From Hydrogenophaga sp. (GTDB taxonomy: Bacteria > Pseudomonadota > Gammaproteobacteria > Burkholderiales > Burkholderiaceae_C): 11,058 nucleotides of DNA. The notes under the pieces were generated by a model. That model saw only the letters and a program-made list of their open reading frames with translations, did not search any database and was not told the origin of the DNA. The stretch covers positions 1-11,058 of the forward strand of contig JAUXXN010000045.1 in NCBI GenBank assembly GCA_030684755.1. Direction: 5' to 3'. A program made the translations under genes and the position numbers. This document shows positions 7,204 to 11,058 of the stretch, piece after piece. Position 1 is the first letter of the stretch. Each line of letters opens with the position of its first letter.

Positions 7204-10200
7204 ATGCAATTGCCTGAAATTTCCATTCGCCGCCCGGTGTTCGCCACCGTGCTCTCGCTCTTGATTCTGCTGGTAGGCTGGGTCTCGTTCACCGGGCTCA
7301 CGGTGCGCGAATACCCCAAAATTGACGAGCCCACGGTCACGGTGCAAACCCGGTTTGGTGGCGCATCCAGCGAAGTCATCGAATCGCAAATCACCAAAAC
7401 CCTAGAAGACTCGCTCGCGGGCATTGAGGGCGTTGATGTCATCACCTCCATCAGCCGCCAAGAACAAAGCCAAATCACGGTGCGCTTCAAACTGGAGCGC
7501 GACCCCGATTCCGCCGCCGCCGACGTGCGCGACAAAGTCAGCCGCGTGCGCCAGCGTTTGCCACAAGGCATTGACGAGCCCGTGATTGCCAAGGTCGAGG
7601 CCGATGCCTTCCCGGTTATTTGGCTCGCGCTCAGTTCCGATACGCACGACGCGCTGCAACTGTCCGACTTTGCCAACCGCATCGTCAAACCGGTGCTGCA
7701 AACCGCGCCCGGCGCTGCCGATGTGCGGGTGTACGGCGAGCGCAAATACGCCATGCGTATCTGGATTGACCCCGACCGCCTAGCCGCCTACCGGCTCACG
7801 GTGCAAGACGTGGAAGACGCGCTGCGCCGCTCCAATTTAGAGGTGCCCGCTGGCCGCATTGAAAGCACGCTGCGCGAATTCAATGTCACCGCCGCCACCG
7901 ACCTGCAAACCCCGGCCCAGTTCCGCGATGTGGCCATTCGCAACATCAACGGCCAGACCATTCGCTTGGGCGATGTGGCCCGCGTGCTGCAAGGCCCGCA
8001 AGACGAGCGCACCTCGGTGCGCCTGAATGGGCGCGATTCCATCTCGCTCGGCGTTATTCGCCAAGCCACGGCCAACCCGTTGGAACTCTCCGCCGGTGTG
8101 CGCCAATTGCTCGACAAGGTCAAAACCGATTTGCCACCCGGCGTGAACGTGGACATTGCCAACGACAACTCGGTCTTCATCGACCGCTCCATCAAAGCGG
8201 TCTACACAACCATCGCCGAAGCCGTGGTGTTGGTGGCGCTGGTTATTTTTGTGTTCCTGCGCACCCTGCGAGCCTCCATCATTCCGCTGGTCACCATTCC
8301 CGTCAGCTTGATCGGCACCTTCGCCCTCATGGCGCTGTTCGGTTTCTCCATCAACACGCTCACCCTGCTGGCGCTGGTGCTGGCCATTGGCCTGGTGGTG
8401 GACGACGCCATCGTGGTGCTCGAAAACATTTACCGCCACATCGAAGAAGGCATGAAACCGTTTGAAGCCGCCATTCAAGGCGCGCGCGAAGTGGGTTTTG
8501 CCGTGGTGGCCATGACGCTCACGCTGGCGGCGGTGTACGCGCCGCTGGCCTTCACCCCCGGGCGCACCGGGCGCCTGTTTGCCGAATTTGCGCTGGCCCT
8601 CGCTGGTGCGGTCGTGGTGTCGGGCTTTGTAGCGCTCACGCTTTCGCCCATGCTGTGCTCCAAACTGCTGCGCCACAACCCCAACCCGGGCCGGTTTGAC
8701 CGGGGTATGGAACGCGTGTTGAGCGCCTTAACCCGGGGCTACAGCCGCGCTTTGGCATTGGCGCTGAACCTGCGCTGGGCCGTGGTGTTGGTGATGTTCG
8801 CCAGCGCGGCGGGAAGCTGGTGGCTGCTACAAACCACCAAACAAGAGCTGGCCCCCATTGAGGACAGGGGCGTGATTCTGGCCACCATCAACGGCCCCGA
8901 CGGCGCCACACTCGCCTACACCCGACGCTACGCCGAAGCCATTGAACGCATTGGCCAAGACTACCCCGAGTTCGACCGTATTTTCAGCAACATCGGCAAC
9001 CCCACCGTGGCCCAAGGCAGCGTGTTTTTGCGCGCCAAGCCCTGGGAAGAACGCACCCGAACCACCCAAGAAATAGCCCGTGAAATTGCGCCACGCATGG
9101 CCGCCTTGCCCGGCATCAGCGCATTCCCCATCACGCCGCCTTCACTGGGCCAGGGCTTTCGCGAAAGACCCATCAATTACGTCATCGTCACGTCCGACAG
9201 CTACGACAATTTGTCCAAAGTGGTGCGCCAGTTTCAAGACGCCTTGGCCAAAAACCCCGGCTTTGTGCAAGTGGACACCGATTTGCGCCTGAACAAACCC
9301 GAAATCCGCATGGACGTGGACCGCGAACGTGCCGCCGACATGGGCGTCAACGTAGACGCCATTGCCCGCACGGTAGAAACCATGTTGGGCGGCCGCATCG
9401 TGACCCGCTACAAACGCGACGGTGAGCAATACGACGTGATCGTGCAAACCGACAGCGCCCAACGCAGCACGCCCGACGACATCGACCGCCTGTTTGTGCG
9501 CGGACGGGGCGACGCCATGATTCCACTGGCCTCGCTGGTCAAAATCCGCGAAGTGGTGGTGCCCCGCGAACTCAACCACTTTGGGCAACGCCGCAGCGCC
9601 TCCATTACCGCCAATTTGGCACCCGAATTGGCGCTGGGCGACGCCCTGAAATTCATGGACGCCACCGCCGCCGACATATTGCCAGCCGGTTACACCACCG
9701 ACCTCAACGGCCAAAGCCGCGAATTCAAAAACGCATCCGGCTCGCTGGCCATTGTGTTTGCGCTCTCGCTGCTGTTTATTTACCTGGTATTGGCCGCACA
9801 ATTTGAAAGCTTTGTGGACCCACTCATCATCATGCTCAGCGTGCCCTTGTCCATGCTGGGCGCATTGCTCGCACTGAAATGGTCGGGCGGCACACTCAAT
9901 GTGTTCAGCCAGATTGGTTTGATTACCCTAGTGGGTTTGATCACCAAGCACGGTATTTTGATTGTGGAATTTGCCAACCAATTGCGCGAACAAGGCGCCA
10001 GCACATTGGAAGCCGTCAAACAATCCGCCGCCCTGCGCCTGCGCCCCATTCTCATGACCACCGGCGCCATGGTGCTGGGCGCTATTCCGCTGGCCCTGGC
10101 CACCGGCGCAGGCGCTGAAAGCCGCCAGCAAATTGGCTGGGTGATTGTGGGCGGCATGAGCCTGGGCACCTTGCTCACCATTTTTGTGGTTCCCACGATG

Positions 10201-10272
10201 TACACCTTGTTGGCCAGAAAGAAAGCCCAGAGCACGGTGCACAGTTCAGAGACAGTGGCCGTTGCTACGTAA
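7204..10272 (+). CDS. RND multidrug efflux permease, HAE1/AcrB-like, complete
   Basis: Inner-membrane proton/drug antiporter of 1022 aa, the usual length for hydrophobe/amphiphile RND pumps. TM1 is at ~12-32 after the classic ISIRRPVFA start. The first periplasmic porter domain is ~33-332. TM2-TM6 begin at ~335 and include the TM4 proton-relay pair D400-D401 in LVVDDAIVVLENIYRH. A cytoplasmic helix and TM7 (~523-543) follow, then the second porter domain (~545-845). TM8 starts at ~847 and TM12 ends near 1004. The TM11 relay lysine is K915 in GLITKHGILIVEFANQ. All proton-relay residues are intact, so the pump should work with the upstream adaptor. No outer-membrane factor gene follows; the channel must come from elsewhere. 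The drug range cannot be read from sequence. The C-terminal tail is short and has no obvious domain. Confidence 0.96.
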   Translation: MQLPEISIRRPVFATVLSLLILLVGWVSFTGLTVREYPKIDEPTVTVQTRFGGASSEVIESQITKTLEDSLAGIEGVDVITSISRQEQSQITVRFKLERDPDSAAADVRDKVSRVRQRLPQGIDEPVIAKVEADAFPVIWLALSSDTHDALQLSDFANRIVKPVLQTAPGAADVRVYGERKYAMRIWIDPDRLAAYRLTVQDVEDALRRSNLEVPAGRIESTLREFNVTAATDLQTPAQFRDVAIRNINGQTIRLGDVARVLQGPQDERTSVRLNGRDSISLGVIRQATANPLELSAGVRQLLDKVKTDLPPGVNVDIANDNSVFIDRSIKAVYTTIAEAVVLVALVIFVFLRTLRASIIPLVTIPVSLIGTFALMALFGFSINTLTLLALVLAIGLVVDDAIVVLENIYRHIEEGMKPFEAAIQGAREVGFAVVAMTLTLAAVYAPLAFTPGRTGRLFAEFALALAGAVVVSGFVALTLSPMLCSKLLRHNPNPGRFDRGMERVLSALTRGYSRALALALNLRWAVVLVMFASAAGSWWLLQTTKQELAPIEDRGVILATINGPDGATLAYTRRYAEAIERIGQDYPEFDRIFSNIGNPTVAQGSVFLRAKPWEERTRTTQEIAREIAPRMAALPGISAFPITPPSLGQGFRERPINYVIVTSDSYDNLSKVVRQFQDALAKNPGFVQVDTDLRLNKPEIRMDVDRERAADMGVNVDAIARTVETMLGGRIVTRYKRDGEQYDVIVQTDSAQRSTPDDIDRLFVRGRGDAMIPLASLVKIREVVVPRELNHFGQRRSASITANLAPELALGDALKFMDATAADILPAGYTTDLNGQSREFKNASGSLAIVFALSLLFIYLVLAAQFESFVDPLIIMLSVPLSMLGALLALKWSGGTLNVFSQIGLITLVGLITKHGILIVEFANQLREQGASTLEAVKQSAALRLRPILMTTGAMVLGAIPLALATGAGAESRQQIGWVIVGGMSLGTLLTIFVVPTMYTLLARKKAQSTVHSSETVAVAT

Positions 10273-10275
10273 AAA

Positions 10276-10332
10276 ATGGATGCCATTGTGGTGAAAATTG
10301 AAGGCGTTCAATCACAAGAGATGGAAGCATGA
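10276..10332 (+). CDS. possible 18-codon micro-ORF coupled to fic (or gene remnant)
   Basis: ATG at 10276 opens 3 bp after the RND stop and encodes MDAIVVKIEGVQSQEMEA. It ends at TGA 10330-10332, which overlaps the fic ATG (10329) as ATGA, the usual arrangement for translational coupling. It could be the last remnant of an upstream partner gene, a short leader peptide, or chance. No Shine-Dalgarno precedes its ATG and no family is recognisable in 18 residues. Frame and overlap are seen directly; function is not supported. Confidence 0.25.
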   Translation: MDAIVVKIEGVQSQEMEA

Positions 10333-10933
10333 TCCTGGCCAACAAGCTCAATATCGCCGATCAAATAGAACTGGCAAAAGTCGAAGAAAAAAGCAGCAAA
10401 CAAAAAGCCAAGTGGCTCTTTGATTCTGGTGACATCCATCAGGTTCAGGTTGGGAAATTCGCCGGGCTGGCGTTCATCCACACCTATCTATTTGGTGATA
10501 TTTACCTTTTGCCGGACAAATCGGCGACGTCAATTTATCCAAAGGCCATTTTCGTTTCGCCTCAGTGATGTATCTGGAAACATCGCTTAAACACATGGAT
10601 GCCATGCCGCAGAATACGTTTGAGCAGATTATCGAAAAATACGTCGAAATGAATGTCGCCCACCCTTTTCGCGAAGGCAATGGCCGTGCCACCCGCATCT
10701 GGCAGGATCTGATGCTCAAGAAAGAAATCCAGCAAGTGGTGGACTGGAATCAGGTTGATAAAGACGATTATCTCTCCGCCATGCAGCGCAGTTCGGTGAA
10801 AGACCTTGAAATCAAAGTCCTGCTCAAACAGTCCCTGACCGACAAGATAGACGACCGCGCCTTGTTTGTTAAAGGCATTGATGTGAGCTATTACTACGAA
10901 GGCTATAGCGAATTCAAAACGGATGAGCTGTAG
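10329..10933 (+). pseudogene. fic: class III Fic-domain protein AMP-transferase, disrupted by a -1 frameshift
   Basis: Fic proteins transfer AMP from ATP to hydroxyl groups of target proteins. Two ORFs together span one gene. The first (10329-10568) carries the N-terminal helices (LFDSGDIHQVQVGKFAGLAF). The second (from about GTG 10565/ATG 10568 to 10933) carries the catalytic loop HPFREGNGRATR (10661-10696), a full match to HxFx(D/E)GNGRxxR. The reading frame moves at the T-run 10507-10510: with one more T it would read GDIYLFAGQIGDVNLSKGHF onward into MYLE, restoring about 201 aa, near the usual ~190-200 aa. The C-terminal helix has SYYYEG (10886-10903), matching the (S/T)xxxE(G/N) inhibitory motif of class III, NmFic-type enzymes. 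The frameshift removes the target-docking flap from both products. Composition is more AT-rich than the genes to the left (sampled 60-base lines 42-45% G+C). Inactive unless the shift is an assembly error. Confidence 0.85.
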
Positions 10934-11058
10934 CCGTGGGCGCAGCAATCCACCGAAATTAAGCCGCCCGTTTGTAAGCCTGAGAAGGGTGAGGCTTATG
11001 CCGGGTGTTCTTGCGAGGCTGATGTCGCCCCTGCAGATGCCGAATCAGAGACCGCCCC
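10934..11058. other. intergenic end region with hairpin; possible 3' end of a reverse-strand gene
   Basis: A perfect 7-bp inverted repeat, TAAGCCT (10975-10981) and AGGCTTA (10992-10998) with a 10-nt loop, lacks a T-tract on either side. It is at best a weak or Rho-assisted terminator for fic or for a gene arriving from the right. On the - strand a frame is open from 11057 to a TAA at 10959-10961 and encodes a very basic tail (GRSLIRHLQGRHQPRKNTRH, then KPHPSQAYKRAA), reminiscent of the basic C-termini of some transposases. A second - strand frame is also open, to a TAA at 10996-10998, so the coding frame is not settled. No family can be named from this fragment. Confidence 0.3.

Noticed and set aside
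10502..10515. Programmed ribosomal frameshift in fic
   Set aside because: The site is CCTTTTG, not a classical slippery heptamer, and no downstream pseudoknot or upstream internal Shine-Dalgarno is evident. A simple indel explains it better.
10276..10607. ATGGATGCCAT present in the micro-ORF and again inside fic (near 10597) as a possible repeat
   Set aside because: An 11-base match made of common Met-Asp-Ala codons, with no flanking similarity, is likely chance.
10562..10948. 128-codon - strand frame opposite fic
   Set aside because: It runs against the well-supported Fic catalytic sequence on the + strand, and its product shows no family signature.
1..11058. CRISPR arrays, tRNA or rRNA genes, riboswitches, complete insertion sequences
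   Set aside because: Reading through the window showed no regularly spaced repeats, no cloverleaf-like or rRNA-like stretches and no paired terminal inverted repeats.

Overview
The window is chromosomal DNA from a Gram-negative bacterium, most likely a betaproteobacterium of the Burkholderiales (Comamonadaceae-like). That placement is inference from the high G+C content, the codon choice, and the style of the RND efflux, RpiR, YafS-like and RNase HI proteins; no rRNA or other taxonomic marker is present. All well-supported genes are on the + strand.

Layout. (1) 1-1845 is the C-terminal 60% or so of an RND efflux permease whose start lies upstream of the window. It ends in a strong intrinsic terminator (about 1863-1904). 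(2) A near-consensus sigma70 promoter overlapped by repeated TTTGAATCAAA-type palindromes drives an RpiR-family HTH-SIS regulator (2006-2911). A class III PLP aminotransferase (2949-4349) follows 37 bp later, probably in the same operon. (3) A YafS-like SAM-dependent methyltransferase (4426-5274) and ribonuclease HI (rnhA, 5340-5774) form a conserved housekeeping pair. Both appear to use TTG starts backed by Shine-Dalgarno sequences. (4) A periplasmic adaptor (5909-7147) and a complete HAE1-type RND permease (7204-10272) form a second efflux operon. No outer-membrane channel gene follows in the window. (5) Immediately after the RND stop codon the composition becomes more AT-rich. A class III (NmFic-like) Fic AMP-transferase gene follows and is split by a single-base frameshift (10329-10933). 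A tiny 18-codon ORF overlaps its start codon by ATGA. (6) The last 125 bp hold a hairpin and possibly the 3' end of a reverse-strand gene running in from the right.

How the genes work together. The adaptor and the second permease should form the inner-membrane and periplasmic part of a tripartite pump, with the outer-membrane channel supplied from elsewhere. The RpiR regulator probably controls itself and the aminotransferase in response to a metabolite that cannot be named from sequence. The Fic region looks like a decaying, horizontally acquired accessory gene. I found no clearly new multi-gene system. The best leads are the operator array in front of rpiR, the broken fic gene with its upstream micro-ORF, and the permease with Arg in place of the usual proton-relay Lys.
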